64,000 nt of DNA, taken from the NCBI RefSeq assembly GCF_042654245.1, contig NZ_JBHSGI010000024.1:620001-684000 (forward strand), given 5' to 3'. Each line of letters opens with the position of its first letter. Positions within the stretch are counted from its first letter, which is position 1. Below are positions 23,653 through 32,598 of this stretch, piece by piece. Made by a program: the position numbers and the translations under genes. The notes under the pieces were generated by a model that saw nothing but the letters and a program-made list of their open reading frames with translations, did no database searches and was not told the DNA's origin. The stretch is from Seohaeicola_A nanhaiensis. Its GTDB lineage: Bacteria > Pseudomonadota > Alphaproteobacteria > Rhodobacterales > Rhodobacteraceae.

Positions 23653-25386
23653 ATGAACCTCTTTGCCGACATCCGTACGCTGGTCATCGAAAGCCTTGCC
23701 GCCCTGGCCGACGAGGGGGCCTTGCCCCGCGATCTGGCAACGGACGCGGTGACGGTCGAGCCGCCGCGCGATGCGGGGCATGGGGACATGGCGACCAATG
23801 CGGCGATGGTGCTGGCCAAGCCCGCGGGGATGCAGCCGCGCGCGATTGCCGAGCTGCTGGCCAAGAAGCTGATCGACGATGGACGGGTGGTCAGCGCCGA
23901 GGTGGCGGGGCCGGGGTTCCTGAACCTGCGGCTGGCGCCGGTCGTCTGGCAGGAGCTGGTGGGCGAGGTGCTGATGAGCGGCACGGATTATGGCCGATCG
24001 GACATGGGGCGGGGCAAGAAGGTCAACGTCGAATATGTCTCGGCCAACCCGACCGGGCCGCTGCATGTGGGCCATACGCGCGGTGCGGTCTTTGGCGATG
24101 CGCTGGCGAGCCTGCTGGCCTATGCCGGGTATGACGTGACGCGCGAGTATTACATCAACGACGGCGGCGCGCAGGTCGATGTGCTCGCCCGGTCGGTCTA
24201 CATGCGCTATCAGGAGGCGCACGACCTGAGCGTCGACTGGCCCGAGGGCAGCTATCCGGGAGATTACCTGATCCCGGTGGGCGAGGCGCTGAAGGACAAG
24301 GTGGGCGATGCCTATCTGGAAGAGCCCGAGTCCGTCTGGCTGGCGCCGGTGCGGGAGTTCGCGACCGATGCGATGATGGATCTGATCCGGGCTGACCTGA
24401 AGGCGCTGGGCGTGACGATGGATGTCTTCTATTCCGAGAAGTCGCTTTATGGCACCGGCCGGATCGAGGCGGCGCTCGAGGCGCTGAAGGAAAAGGGCCT
24501 GATCTATCGCGGCACGCTGGAGCCGCCGAAGGGCAAGACGCCCGAGGACTGGGAGCCGCGCGAGCAGGTGCTGTTCCGGTCGACCGCGCATGGCGACGAC
24601 GTGGACCGGCCGGTGATGAAATCGGACGGGGCCTGGACCTATTTCGCGCCGGATATCGCCTATCATTATGACAAGATTACCAGAGGCTTCGACGCGCTGA
24701 TTGATGTGTTCGGGGCCGATCATGGCGGCTATGTCAAGCGGATGAAGGCGGCGGTGAGCGCGCTGTCGGACGGCAAGGTTCCGCTGGATATCAAACTGTG
24801 CCAGCTGGTGCGGCTGTTCAAGAACGGTGAAATGTTCCGTATGGGCAAGCGGACGGGGAATTTCATTACCCTGCGCGACGTGGTCGAGCAGGTGGGGCCG
24901 GATGTGACCCGGTTTGTCATGCTGACGCGCAAGAACGACGCGCCGCTGGATTTTGATTTCGACAAGGTGCTGGAGCAGAGCCGGGAGAACCCGGTGTTCT
25001 ATGTCCAATACGCCAATGCGCGGGTGATGAGCGTTATCCGCAAGGCCGAGGAAACCGGCATCGACACCGATGGCGCGGTGGATCTGGGGCTGCTGACGCA
25101 TGAGGCCGAGCTGAAAGTCGCCAAGCAGCTGGCGGAATGGCCGCGGCTTGTGGAGATCGCGGCGCGCACCAACGAACCGCACCGGGTGGCGTTTTATCTG
25201 AACGAACTGGCGGCGGATTTCCACGCGCTGTGGAACCGGGGCAACGATGTGCCCGAGCTGCGCTTCGTGCAGGAAGGCGATGCGGCGGCCAGCCGGGCGA
25301 AACTCGCTCTGGCGCGTGCCGTTTCCGTTGTCATTTCCGCAGGTCTTGCTATTCTTGGCGTCACACCGGCGCAGGAGATGCGGTAA
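23653..25386 (+). CDS. argS: Arginyl-tRNA synthetase
   Basis: The 577-aa class I synthetase has the HIGH-type motif HVGH in SANPTGPLHVGHTRGA, the VEYVSANPTGP lead-in, and the C-terminal DALR anticodon-binding domain (ANARVMSVIRK...). KMSK is replaced by MGKRTGN, as is usual for ArgS. An AAAGGAAG lies before the ATG. It heads the argS-SPOR-nagZ-scpA-scpB run typical of Rhodobacteraceae. Confidence 0.97.
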   Translation: MNLFADIRTLVIESLAALADEGALPRDLATDAVTVEPPRDAGHGDMATNAAMVLAKPAGMQPRAIAELLAKKLIDDGRVVSAEVAGPGFLNLRLAPVVWQELVGEVLMSGTDYGRSDMGRGKKVNVEYVSANPTGPLHVGHTRGAVFGDALASLLAYAGYDVTREYYINDGGAQVDVLARSVYMRYQEAHDLSVDWPEGSYPGDYLIPVGEALKDKVGDAYLEEPESVWLAPVREFATDAMMDLIRADLKALGVTMDVFYSEKSLYGTGRIEAALEALKEKGLIYRGTLEPPKGKTPEDWEPREQVLFRSTAHGDDVDRPVMKSDGAWTYFAPDIAYHYDKITRGFDALIDVFGADHGGYVKRMKAAVSALSDGKVPLDIKLCQLVRLFKNGEMFRMGKRTGNFITLRDVVEQVGPDVTRFVMLTRKNDAPLDFDFDKVLEQSRENPVFYVQYANARVMSVIRKAEETGIDTDGAVDLGLLTHEAELKVAKQLAEWPRLVEIAARTNEPHRVAFYLNELAADFHALWNRGNDVPELRFVQEGDAAASRAKLALARAVSVVISAGLAILGVTPAQEMR

Positions 25387-25471
25387 CAAATCGCCCGAAA
25401 CGCCGGTCCGAGGCAGAACAAGACGACCCATGATGCGGGATAACCCGCACGAAACGGGCAGTGAGGCGGAC

Positions 25472-26398
25472 ATGGCGGATATCGAATACACCGATGCGGT
25501 GGCGGGGCCGGAGTCCGGGCCGGCGACGGCTGGGCTGAGCAGGCTGATCAACATGGCCGGGGCGCTGGCCTCGCTGGTGCTGATCGCAGGCATCTGCGTC
25601 TGGGGCTACGAGCTTTGGGTGCGGGACGTGAGCGGCGTGCCGGTGGTGCGGGCGATCGAGGGGCCGATGCGCGTGGCGCCGAAGGACCCGGGCGGCGAGA
25701 TGGCCAACAATCAGGGGCTGTCGGTGAATGCGGTGGCGGCGCAGGGCATTGCGGCCCCTGTGGCCGAGCGCATCAAGCTGGCGCCGAAGCCGGTGCAGCT
25801 GAGCGACGAGGACCGGGCGAAACGCGCCGAGAGCGCGCCGCCGATGACGCAGGAAGAGCTGACCAATGCCTCGGTCGATGCTCTGGTGCAGCAGCTGATC
25901 GCGGGCGATGCGGCCGAAGCGGGCCAGACCGAAGGCGCGGCGGGCGAGATCGTGCAGCCCGCGCCGCTTGGCGCGGACGCCACGCCGGTGGAGGCGACGG
26001 CCGTCGAAGGACCGGGGCTGGCGCGGTCGCTGCGGCCCAAGGTGCGGCCCGAGAAGCTGGCCTCGATGATGGCGGAAGAGCTGGAAGAGGGCGACAGCGT
26101 GCGCTTTACCGGCGAGGTGCGCGAGGCCGATCCCGACAATGTGCCGCCGGGCACCAAGCTGGCGCAGCTGGGGGCGTTCGAGTCACCCGAAATCGCCCGG
26201 GCCGAGTGGGACAAGCTGAACGTGCGCTTCGGCGACTATCTGGGCGACAAGATGCGGCTGGTGCAGAAGGCGACCAGCGGCGGCAAGACCTTTTACCGGC
26301 TGCGGGCAATGGGGTTCGAGGAGATCGCCGATGCGCGGCGGTTCTGCGCGGTGCTGGCCGCCGAGAAGGCCGATTGCATCCCGGTGACCACGCGGTGA
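25472..26398 (+). CDS. SPOR-domain inner-membrane protein
   Basis: The 308-aa protein has a single transmembrane helix at ~residues 30-50 (GALASLVLIAGICVWGYEL), a low-complexity Ala/Glu/Pro periplasmic linker and a C-terminal SPOR domain (~residues 225-305, GTKLAQLGAFESPEIARAEW...). SPOR domains bind denuded peptidoglycan at division sites. I chose ATG 25472 (MADIEYTD), with GAGGCGG upstream; ATG 25430 is possible. Its stop overlaps the GTG of nagZ. Confidence 0.88.
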   Translation: MADIEYTDAVAGPESGPATAGLSRLINMAGALASLVLIAGICVWGYELWVRDVSGVPVVRAIEGPMRVAPKDPGGEMANNQGLSVNAVAAQGIAAPVAERIKLAPKPVQLSDEDRAKRAESAPPMTQEELTNASVDALVQQLIAGDAAEAGQTEGAAGEIVQPAPLGADATPVEATAVEGPGLARSLRPKVRPEKLASMMAEELEEGDSVRFTGEVREADPDNVPPGTKLAQLGAFESPEIARAEWDKLNVRFGDYLGDKMRLVQKATSGGKTFYRLRAMGFEEIADARRFCAVLAAEKADCIPVTTR

Positions 26399-27399
26399 GT
26401 TTCGGCGCAACGATCCTCGACGCCGAGGGGCTGCGGCTGACGCCGGACGAGACCGCGCTGTTCCGCGAGGCCGATCCCTTCGGGTTCATCCTCTTCGCGC
26501 GCAACCTCGAGACGCCGGAACAGATCCGCGCGCTGTGCGACGACATGCGGGCGGCGGTGGGGCGCGAGGCGCCGATCCTGATCGATCAGGAGGGCGGAAG
26601 GGTGCAGCGGCTGCGCGCGCCGCTGGCGCGGGTCTGGCTGCCGCCGCTGGAGCATGTCCAGCGCGCCGGGGACGCGGCGGCGCGAGCGATGTATCTGCGC
26701 TATCGGTTGATTGCTCATGAGCTGCGGGCGCTCGGCATCGACGGCAACTGTGCGCCTATGGTCGATCTGGCTGGGCCGGAGACGCATGATTTCCTGAAGA
26801 ACCGCTGTTACGGCAGCGATCCGGCGACGGTGGCGGCGATCGGGCGGGCGGCGGCCGAGGGGATGCTGGAGGGCAGTGTGCTGCCGGTGCTGAAGCATAT
26901 CCCTGGCCACGGGCGCGCGACGCAGGACAGCCATTACGACCTGCCGCATGTGGATGCCGACCCGGAGGCGCTGGACGATACCGATTTCGCCGCCTTCCGG
27001 GCGCTGAACGATCTGCCGATGGGGATGACGGCGCATCTGGTCTATTCGGCCATCGACGACAAGCCGGCGACGATTTCGCCCCGGATGATGGCGCTGATCC
27101 GCGAGCAGATCGGGTTCGGCGGGCTGATCATGACCGACGATATCTCGATGAAGGCGCTGTCGGGGTCGCTGGCCGAGCTGTCGGCGCAGTCCATTGCGGC
27201 GGGTTGCGACGTGGTTTTGCTGTGCAACGCCACGCTGGCCGACCGGGCCGCGGTGGCCGGGGCGGCGGGGCGCATGGGGCCGGCGGCGGCGGCCCGCGCA
27301 GAGGCCGCGCTGGCGGCGCGCCGTGCGCCCGCACCGCTTGACATTGACGCCGCAGAAGCCGAGCTTGCCCGCCTGATGCGCGGACAGGTTTATGGCTGA
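26395..27399 (+). CDS. nagZ: Beta-N-acetylhexosaminidase (peptidoglycan recycling)
   Basis: The 334-aa glycoside hydrolase family 3 enzyme has KHIPGHGRATQDSHYDLP, which carries the His-Asp dyad, and MTDDISM with the nucleophilic Asp. It removes GlcNAc from muropeptides in the cytoplasm. The GTG start at 26395 overlaps the SPOR gene stop by 4 bases. anmK, which acts in the same recycling pathway, lies elsewhere in the window (41262). Confidence 0.95.
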   Translation: MSFGATILDAEGLRLTPDETALFREADPFGFILFARNLETPEQIRALCDDMRAAVGREAPILIDQEGGRVQRLRAPLARVWLPPLEHVQRAGDAAARAMYLRYRLIAHELRALGIDGNCAPMVDLAGPETHDFLKNRCYGSDPATVAAIGRAAAEGMLEGSVLPVLKHIPGHGRATQDSHYDLPHVDADPEALDDTDFAAFRALNDLPMGMTAHLVYSAIDDKPATISPRMMALIREQIGFGGLIMTDDISMKALSGSLAELSAQSIAAGCDVVLLCNATLADRAAVAGAAGRMGPAAAARAEAALAARRAPAPLDIDAAEAELARLMRGQVYG

Positions 27400-28174
27400 G
27401 GACAGCTTTCAGGAAGACACCGTCTCGGTTGCCGACCGCCTTGCCGCCGAGGCGCTGATCGTCGATGTCGAGGGCTTCGAGGGGCCGCTTGACCTGTTGC
27501 TGACGCTGTCGCGGACGCAGAAGGTGGATCTGCGCAAGATCTCGGTGCTGGAGCTCGCCAAGCAGTATCTGTCCTTTGTCGAGAAGGCCAAGGCGCTGCG
27601 GATCGAGCTGGCGGCCGATTATCTGGTGATGGCGGCCTGGCTGGCGTTCCTGAAATCTCGGCTGCTGCTGCCGCCCGATCCGGCCGAGGAAGGGCCGTCA
27701 GGGGAGGATCTGGCTGCGCATCTGGCGTTCCAGCTGGAGCGGTTGCAGGCAATGCGCGAGGTGGCGGCGCGGCTGATGGCGCGCGACCGGCTGGGGCGCG
27801 ATGTCTTTGCACGGGGGCAGAGCGAGGATGTGATGCGCATCCGCACGGTGAAGTTCACCGCGACGCTGCTGGACCTGATGCAGGGCTATGCCCGCATCCG
27901 CACACGCGACGAGTTCCGCCCCTTCGTGATGGACCGGGATTCGGTCTTTACCATGGAGCAGGCGCTCGAGCGGATGCGCGGGCTGATCGGCTATGCCGGG
28001 GACTGGACCGAGATCATGTCCTATCTGCCTGAGGGCTGGGAGATGGACCCGGTCAAGCGGCGCTCGGCCACGGCGGCGACTTTTGCCGCCTCGCTGGAGC
28101 TGGTAAAGCAGGGCCAGCTTGAGATCCGCCAGACGGCGACCTTCGCACCGATCCAGGTGCGCAAGAGGACATGA
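27392..28174 (+). CDS. scpA: Segregation and condensation protein A
   Basis: The 260-aa kleisin subunit of the SMC-ScpAB complex has the family core FEGPLDLLLTLSRTQKVDLRKISVLELAKQY (residues ~28-58), LAADYLVMAAWLAFLKSRLLLP and a C-terminal winged helix. It starts within the end of nagZ (8-bp overlap) and overlaps scpB by ATGA. Confidence 0.95.
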   Translation: MAEDSFQEDTVSVADRLAAEALIVDVEGFEGPLDLLLTLSRTQKVDLRKISVLELAKQYLSFVEKAKALRIELAADYLVMAAWLAFLKSRLLLPPDPAEEGPSGEDLAAHLAFQLERLQAMREVAARLMARDRLGRDVFARGQSEDVMRIRTVKFTATLLDLMQGYARIRTRDEFRPFVMDRDSVFTMEQALERMRGLIGYAGDWTEIMSYLPEGWEMDPVKRRSATAATFAASLELVKQGQLEIRQTATFAPIQVRKRT

Positions 28175-28839
28175 GTTTCGTGACTGAACCGGTTGAGGAA
28201 GAAGAAAAATCGCTGTTCGCGGCGCCGCCCGAGGGTGAGCAGGAGCGCATGGTCGAGGCGATGCTCTTTGCCTCGGCCGCGCCGGTCACGGTGCGCGATC
28301 TGGAGGCGCGGATGCCGATGGGCTGCGACGCGGCCGAGGCGCTGGTGCGGCTGCGCAAGCGGTACGAGGGGCGCGGGGTGCGGGTGGTCAAGGTGGATGA
28401 CGCCTGGGCCATCCGCACGGCGCCGGACCTCGGGTTTCTGATGCAGAAGGAAACGGTGGAGACGCGCAAGCTGAGCCGCGCGGCCATCGAGACGCTGGCG
28501 ATCATCGCCTATCACCAGCCGGTGACGCGGGCCGAGATCGAGGAGATCCGCGGCGTTTCGGTGTCGCGCGGCACCATCGACCAGCTGCTGGAGATGGAGT
28601 GGATCCGGCTGGGGCGGCGCAAGATGACGCCGGGGCGACCGGTGACCTTTGTGGTGACGCCCACGTTCCTGGACCATTTCGGACTGGAAAGCGCGCGCGA
28701 TCTGCCCGGGGTCAAGGAGCTGCGCGCCGCCGGGCTGCTGGAAAATCGGCCGCCGCCAGGGGCCTTCAGCCTGGGGCAGAGCGAGCCCGAAGAAGAGGAC
28801 GACGAGATCGTCGGGCAGCCGGAGCTGTTTGACGAGTGA
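28171..28839 (+). CDS. scpB: Segregation and condensation protein B
   Basis: The 222-aa protein contains two winged helices with the family motifs VEAMLFASAAPVTV, LSRAAIETLAIIAYHQPVTRAEIEEIRGV and RPVTFVVTPTFLDHFGL. It dimerises and binds ScpA in the condensin complex. Acidic low-complexity residues form the C-terminus. It ends the argS-to-scpB operon, 3 bp from a convergent gene. Confidence 0.95.
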   Translation: MSFVTEPVEEEEKSLFAAPPEGEQERMVEAMLFASAAPVTVRDLEARMPMGCDAAEALVRLRKRYEGRGVRVVKVDDAWAIRTAPDLGFLMQKETVETRKLSRAAIETLAIIAYHQPVTRAEIEEIRGVSVSRGTIDQLLEMEWIRLGRRKMTPGRPVTFVVTPTFLDHFGLESARDLPGVKELRAAGLLENRPPPGAFSLGQSEPEEEDDEIVGQPELFDE

Positions 28840-28842
28840 GCC

Positions 28843-29268
28843 TCAGGCGCGGGCCGTTTCGGGCAGCGGGAAGACGGTGTCGTAGAGCCAGTTGAAGGCG
28901 AAGGCGTAGACCAGGTAGAAGCCGGCGATCGTCACGTCCATCAGGAAGGCGGTCCAGAGCGGGACGGCGAGATACCAGGCGATAAAGGGCACCAGCAGGA
29001 CCAGCAGGCCGAACTCAAAAGCAACGGCATGCAGGACTCGGATGGCGACGGATTTGCGGACCGTGCCACGGTAGCGCAGCATCGCGTGGTCGAAGCCCAG
29101 GTTGAAGACGTAGTTCCAGAGCATGGCGGTGGTGGTGCTGACCACGGCGACCACGCCGAAATCCAGCGTCGAGACCTCAAAGACCGAGCCGCCGAAGGGG
29201 GTGATGATCGCCAGGGCGATCAGCTCGAACAGGAGCGCGTGTCGGATACGGTCTTTTCTGGTTCGCAT
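28843..29268 (-). CDS. PACE-family (AceI-like) efflux transporter
   Basis: The 141-aa protein has four transmembrane helices in two tandem bacterial transmembrane pair units (~residues 10-70 and 78-138). RHALLFELIALAIITPFGG and HAVAFEFGLLVLLVPFIAWYL carry the Glu typical of the family. PACE proteins export biocides such as chlorhexidine and possibly polyamines. The start at ATG 29268 (MRTRKDRIRH) has AGGACGG upstream. Convergent with scpB. Confidence 0.88.
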   Translation of the reverse strand: MRTRKDRIRHALLFELIALAIITPFGGSVFEVSTLDFGVVAVVSTTTAMLWNYVFNLGFDHAMLRYRGTVRKSVAIRVLHAVAFEFGLLVLLVPFIAWYLAVPLWTAFLMDVTIAGFYLVYAFAFNWLYDTVFPLPETARA

Positions 29269-29330
29269 AGGGTCCGTCCTGCGCGAGGAATGGGTCTCGC
29301 GCCGGTCGGTTATACTGGCTTGCTGCCGAG

Positions 29331-29365
29331 GGACAAGAGAAGGCCCCGGCATTTAAGCCGGGGCC
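29331..29365 (-). terminator. Terminator of the SH3-domain gene
   Basis: A 9-bp perfect stem (29357-29365 with 29342-29350) with a 6-nt loop is followed on the minus strand by TTCTCTTGTC. It lies 24 bp past the stop at 29390. Confidence 0.8.
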
Positions 29366-29389
29366 GGGTGCGGGTCTGGCTGGATGGGA

Positions 29390-29998
29390 TCAGCGAAGAA
29401 CCTGCACAATGCGGCGCTGGCCGGGTTCGACCAGAACCAGCTGATCGTTCACGTTGACGTATTGATAGGTCGTATCCGGAACCGGGTAGATCGTGACGTT
29501 TTCCGGGATACCGGCGCCGACCACGACTTCGCCTTCGAGATAGATCGGCTCGACCGGATTGGCGCGGACGTATTGGACGGCGACGTTGTCGTCGATCACG
29601 ATCGGCACGCTGGTGGGCTGGCCGAGGATCAGCGCGCCCGAGGGCGTGAAGGTCTTGGCCGGATTGCGGTCGATGTTGACCGGGTCGATTTCCTGCAGGT
29701 TGAGACGCTGCATGTTGTCATAGACGACAACCGGATTGCTTTCGTAGGTGGAGGTCAGATAGGCGGAATAGGCCCAGCCTTCGGTTCCGTTGTAGGTGAC
29801 CTTGCACCATTCCGAGCCGGCGATGCAGCCCTGCACGTCAACCTCTGCGCTGGAGGCGATGACACCTTGGATCGGATACATGTTGCCGGGACCCGCGCGC
29901 AGGTTGAGGTCGGTGGTGGCATTGGCGGTCAGCGCCGACGCGGGGACGGCCATCGCCATCAGCACGGCTGCGGCGGCGAGGGGTTTGGTAAAGCTCAT
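29390..29998 (-). CDS. Periplasmic SH3-domain protein with DUF1236-like C-terminus
   Basis: The 202-aa protein has a signal peptide (MSFTKPLAAAAVLMAMAVPASA). A bacterial SH3 domain follows at ~residues 26-85 (TDLNLRAGPGNMYPIQGVIASSAEVDVQGC...GWAYSAYL). The C-terminal part (~140-202, ...YVRANPVEPIYLEGEVVVGAGIP...) looks like DUF1236. It probably binds cell-wall or envelope ligands. AGGAG precedes ATG 29998; an in-frame ATG 6 codons upstream is less likely. Confidence 0.85.
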   Translation of the reverse strand: MSFTKPLAAAAVLMAMAVPASALTANATTDLNLRAGPGNMYPIQGVIASSAEVDVQGCIAGSEWCKVTYNGTEGWAYSAYLTSTYESNPVVVYDNMQRLNLQEIDPVNIDRNPAKTFTPSGALILGQPTSVPIVIDDNVAVQYVRANPVEPIYLEGEVVVGAGIPENVTIYPVPDTTYQYVNVNDQLVLVEPGQRRIVQVLR

Positions 29999-30140
29999 AT
30001 CGTTTACTCCTGACATGCGCCGCGAACAGTGCGGCGACTTGCGGAATTAAACGGCTTGGGGGGCAGGAGCGTTCCTTGCTGCCGCGGGCGTGGGCGGGAG
30101 TTTGCCATCGGGCCGGTGGCTCCGGGTGAGGAGCTGTCCG

Positions 30141-31211
30141 TTATGCCTTGAAATGCTTGGCGAGTTTCAGGCCCTGGCCCTGATAGTTCGAGGCGATGCC
30201 GGTGCCGTAGAGCTGGGTCGGGACTGCGGCCATGCGCTCATAGACCAGCCGGCCGACGACCTGGCCGTGTTCCAGCACGAAGGGCGCCTCGTGGCAGCGC
30301 ACCTCGAGCACGCCGCGCGAGCCTGCGCCGCCGGCCTCGGCAAAGCCGAAGCCCGGGTCGAAGAAACCGGCGTAATGGACGCGGAATTCGCCCACCATGG
30401 CGAGATAGGGGGCCATCTCGGCGGCGTAGTGCGGCGGGATGGTTACCGCCTCGCGGCTGACGAGGATGTAGAAGGCGCCGGGGTCGAGGATGATCTGGCG
30501 GCTGTGGGTGCGGATTTCTTCCCAGTATTCGGCCGGATCGTAATGGCCGATTTTCGCGAGGTCGATCACGCCGGTATGAGGCTTGGCGCGGTAGCCGACG
30601 AGGCCGCCGTCGAGCGCGAGGTCGACCGAGAAGCCGAGGCCGTCCTGGATGACCGCGGGGCCGTCGACCAGCGGGGTCCGGGCGTGGAGCGCGCGCAGGT
30701 CGTCGTCGGAGAGGACGGCCTGGCCTTCGCGGAAGCGGATCTGGTTCAGGCGCATGCCCGCGCGGACCAACACCGAGAAGGAGCGCGGGCAGATTTCGGC
30801 GTAGAGCGGACCGCTGTAGGAGTCGGGGATGCGGTCGAATTCGGTGCCGCCGTCTGTGATCGTGCGGGTCAGCAGGTCGAGCCGTCCGGTCGAGCTCTTG
30901 GCGTTGGCGACGGCGAGGACGCCCGGGGGCAGGGCCAGCGATTCCATCAGCGGGACGAGGTAGACGCAGCCCTTTTCAAGCACCGCGCCCTGGGAGAGGT
31001 CGATGCGGTGCATCTCGAACTCTTCGAGGCGCGAGGCGACGCTGCGCCCCTGTCCGGCGAGGAAGGAGGCGCGGACGCGGTAGGCGGTGGTGCCGAGTCG
31101 CAGGTCGAGGCTGGCCGGCTGCACCTGCGCGGGGTCGATGGCGTGGTCGGCGCGGATGGCGCCGCGCGCGATCATCTCGACGATGGTCTGGTTCGGAAAT
31201 ACACCGGTCAC
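30141..31211 (-). CDS. dcd: dCTP deaminase, long two-domain form
   Basis: The 356-aa protein contains two dCTP deaminase/dUTPase-like halves. The first (~residues 1-165) has PASLDLRLGTTAYRVRASF and ANAKSSTGRLDLLTRTITDGG. The second (~190-356) repeats the fold with GGLVGYRAKPHTGVIDL. It would supply dUMP precursors for dTTP synthesis. Canonical Dcd is ~190 aa, so this is a fused or duplicated form seen in Alphaproteobacteria. Next to tRNA-Pro on the same strand. Confidence 0.88.
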   Translation of the reverse strand: MTGVFPNQTIVEMIARGAIRADHAIDPAQVQPASLDLRLGTTAYRVRASFLAGQGRSVASRLEEFEMHRIDLSQGAVLEKGCVYLVPLMESLALPPGVLAVANAKSSTGRLDLLTRTITDGGTEFDRIPDSYSGPLYAEICPRSFSVLVRAGMRLNQIRFREGQAVLSDDDLRALHARTPLVDGPAVIQDGLGFSVDLALDGGLVGYRAKPHTGVIDLAKIGHYDPAEYWEEIRTHSRQIILDPGAFYILVSREAVTIPPHYAAEMAPYLAMVGEFRVHYAGFFDPGFGFAEAGGAGSRGVLEVRCHEAPFVLEHGQVVGRLVYERMAAVPTQLYGTGIASNYQGQGLKLAKHFKA

Positions 31212-31263
31212 GCCGATCCCCCATTTCTGGCCGGGATGGCGCGGCGGTATCGTCGGCGTGTAT

Positions 31264-31340
31264 TGGTCGGGCTAGCAGGACTTGAACCTGCGACCTTCCG
31301 TCCCCCAGACGGACGCGCTACCAGGCTGCGCCATAGCCCG
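31264..31340 (-). tRNA. tRNA-Pro (anticodon GGG)
   Basis: The 77-nt minus-strand sequence folds as a full cloverleaf: acceptor CGGGCTA/TAGCCCG, D stem GCGC/GCGC, anticodon stem TCCGT/ACGGA with loop CTGGGGG (anticodon GGG) and T arm GCAGG-TTCAAGT-CCTGC. The 3' CCA is encoded (31264-31266). Confidence 0.97.
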
Positions 31341-31403
31341 ACGATGGGGGTTACATACCGGTTTTGAAGCCGGGAACAAGAGGGAATCACAAGCGATTTG
31401 CCT

Positions 31404-32180
31404 TCAGAGCGCGCGGGCGCCGCCAGCCTGGGCCAGCCAGGCGCGCAGCGCCTGCGCCACGGGGGCCAGATCGCGCGCCTGGGCGGCGTCGAGCCGGTCG
31501 AGACCGGTGAGGCGGCTGAGGATTCCGGGGGCGGCCTCGATCTCGGAATCGGGCGGCGGGTCGGGCGCATCGACGGCGCGGGCGCGCGGACGGGCCGGTT
31601 CGGCGGCGTCCGCTTCGGGCTTGGCGCGGTGCAGGAAGGAGGGCAGGCGGGGGCCTTCCGGCGTCCTGGCGGCCACGGGGGCCGGCTCTTCGGCAGGGGC
31701 CTCGGGCTCGGGCTCGGGGGCTGCGGCGACGGCGGGCGCATCCGGTTCTTCGGCTTCCGCTTCGGCGGGCTCGGTGTCAAACGGCAGCTCAGGCGCGGCG
31801 GCACCGGCCTGGCGGGCCTTGAAGGGCAGAACCTTCGACTCCGGCGCCTCGGACGTGACCTCGATGTCTTCGGCTTCGATCTCGATGCTGGACTCGAGGT
31901 CGGTTTCAAGCGGCGGGGACATGGAGGAAACCTTGCCAATGCCCTGTTCGCGCAGCATTTTCTGCACGCCCTTGATGGTCATCCCATCGTTGTGCAACAG
32001 CGCCTTGATGCCGCCGAGCAGCTGCATGTCGGCGGGGCGATAATAGCGGCGGCCGCCGGCGCGCTTGACCGGTTTCACCTGGGTGAACTTGCTTTCCCAG
32101 AAGCGGAGAACGTGGGCGGGTACGCCCAGCCAGTCGGCCACCTCGCTGATGGTGCGGAAGGCATCCGGCGATTTCGTCAT
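31404..32180 (-). CDS. MerR-family transcriptional regulator
   Basis: The 258-aa protein has an N-terminal MerR helix-turn-helix (~residues 8-78: FRTISEVADWLGVPAHVLRFWESKF...RRYYRPADMQLL). A long acidic, Pro/Ala-rich region follows, and a short helical C-terminus (LTGLDRLDAAQARDLAPVAQ). The unstructured middle has no metal-binding cysteines, so it is not a metal sensor of the classical type. The gene lies 5 bp after ihfA, the common arrangement in Proteobacteria. Confidence 0.9.
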   Translation of the reverse strand: MTKSPDAFRTISEVADWLGVPAHVLRFWESKFTQVKPVKRAGGRRYYRPADMQLLGGIKALLHNDGMTIKGVQKMLREQGIGKVSSMSPPLETDLESSIEIEAEDIEVTSEAPESKVLPFKARQAGAAAPELPFDTEPAEAEAEEPDAPAVAAAPEPEPEAPAEEPAPVAARTPEGPRLPSFLHRAKPEADAAEPARPRARAVDAPDPPPDSEIEAAPGILSRLTGLDRLDAAQARDLAPVAQALRAWLAQAGGARAL

Positions 32181-32185
32181 GGTGC

Positions 32186-32488
32186 TTACTTCTTGTTGCC
32201 GGCGGCGACGCGGTCTTTCATCAGGTGCGAGGGCCGGAAGGTCAGCACGCGGCGGGGCTGGATCGGCACCTCTTCGCCGGTCTTGGGATTGCGCCCGACG
32301 CGGGCGGATTTCTCGCGCACGCTGAAGGTGCCGAAGGAGGAGATCTTGACCTGCTCGCCCCGGACCAGCGCATCGGACATATGCTCGAGCATCCGCTCGA
32401 CCAGCTGGGCGCTTTCGTTCCGCGACAAACCGACTTCGCGGAACACCGCTTCGCTCAGATCCATCCTGGTGAGAGTCTTATCGCCCAT
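32186..32488 (-). CDS. ihfA: Integration host factor subunit alpha
   Basis: The 100-aa DNA-bending protein has the HU/IHF core KISSFGTFSVREKSARVGRNPKTG, with the beta-arm signature, and TLTRMDLSEAVFREVGLSR at the N-terminus typical of the alpha subunit. ATG 32488 has AGGGGA upstream; the earlier TTG is unlikely. Confidence 0.95.
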   Translation of the reverse strand: MGDKTLTRMDLSEAVFREVGLSRNESAQLVERMLEHMSDALVRGEQVKISSFGTFSVREKSARVGRNPKTGEEVPIQPRRVLTFRPSHLMKDRVAAGNKK

Positions 32489-32598
32489 CGCCAATCCCCT
32501 GTTTGCCTCAAAGACAATAGGGGAGCGGGAAATTCGCTGTCAATGTGAATGAATCACAGGGCCTTGAAATGACAGTTGAATGCCGGTTCAGGGCGAAA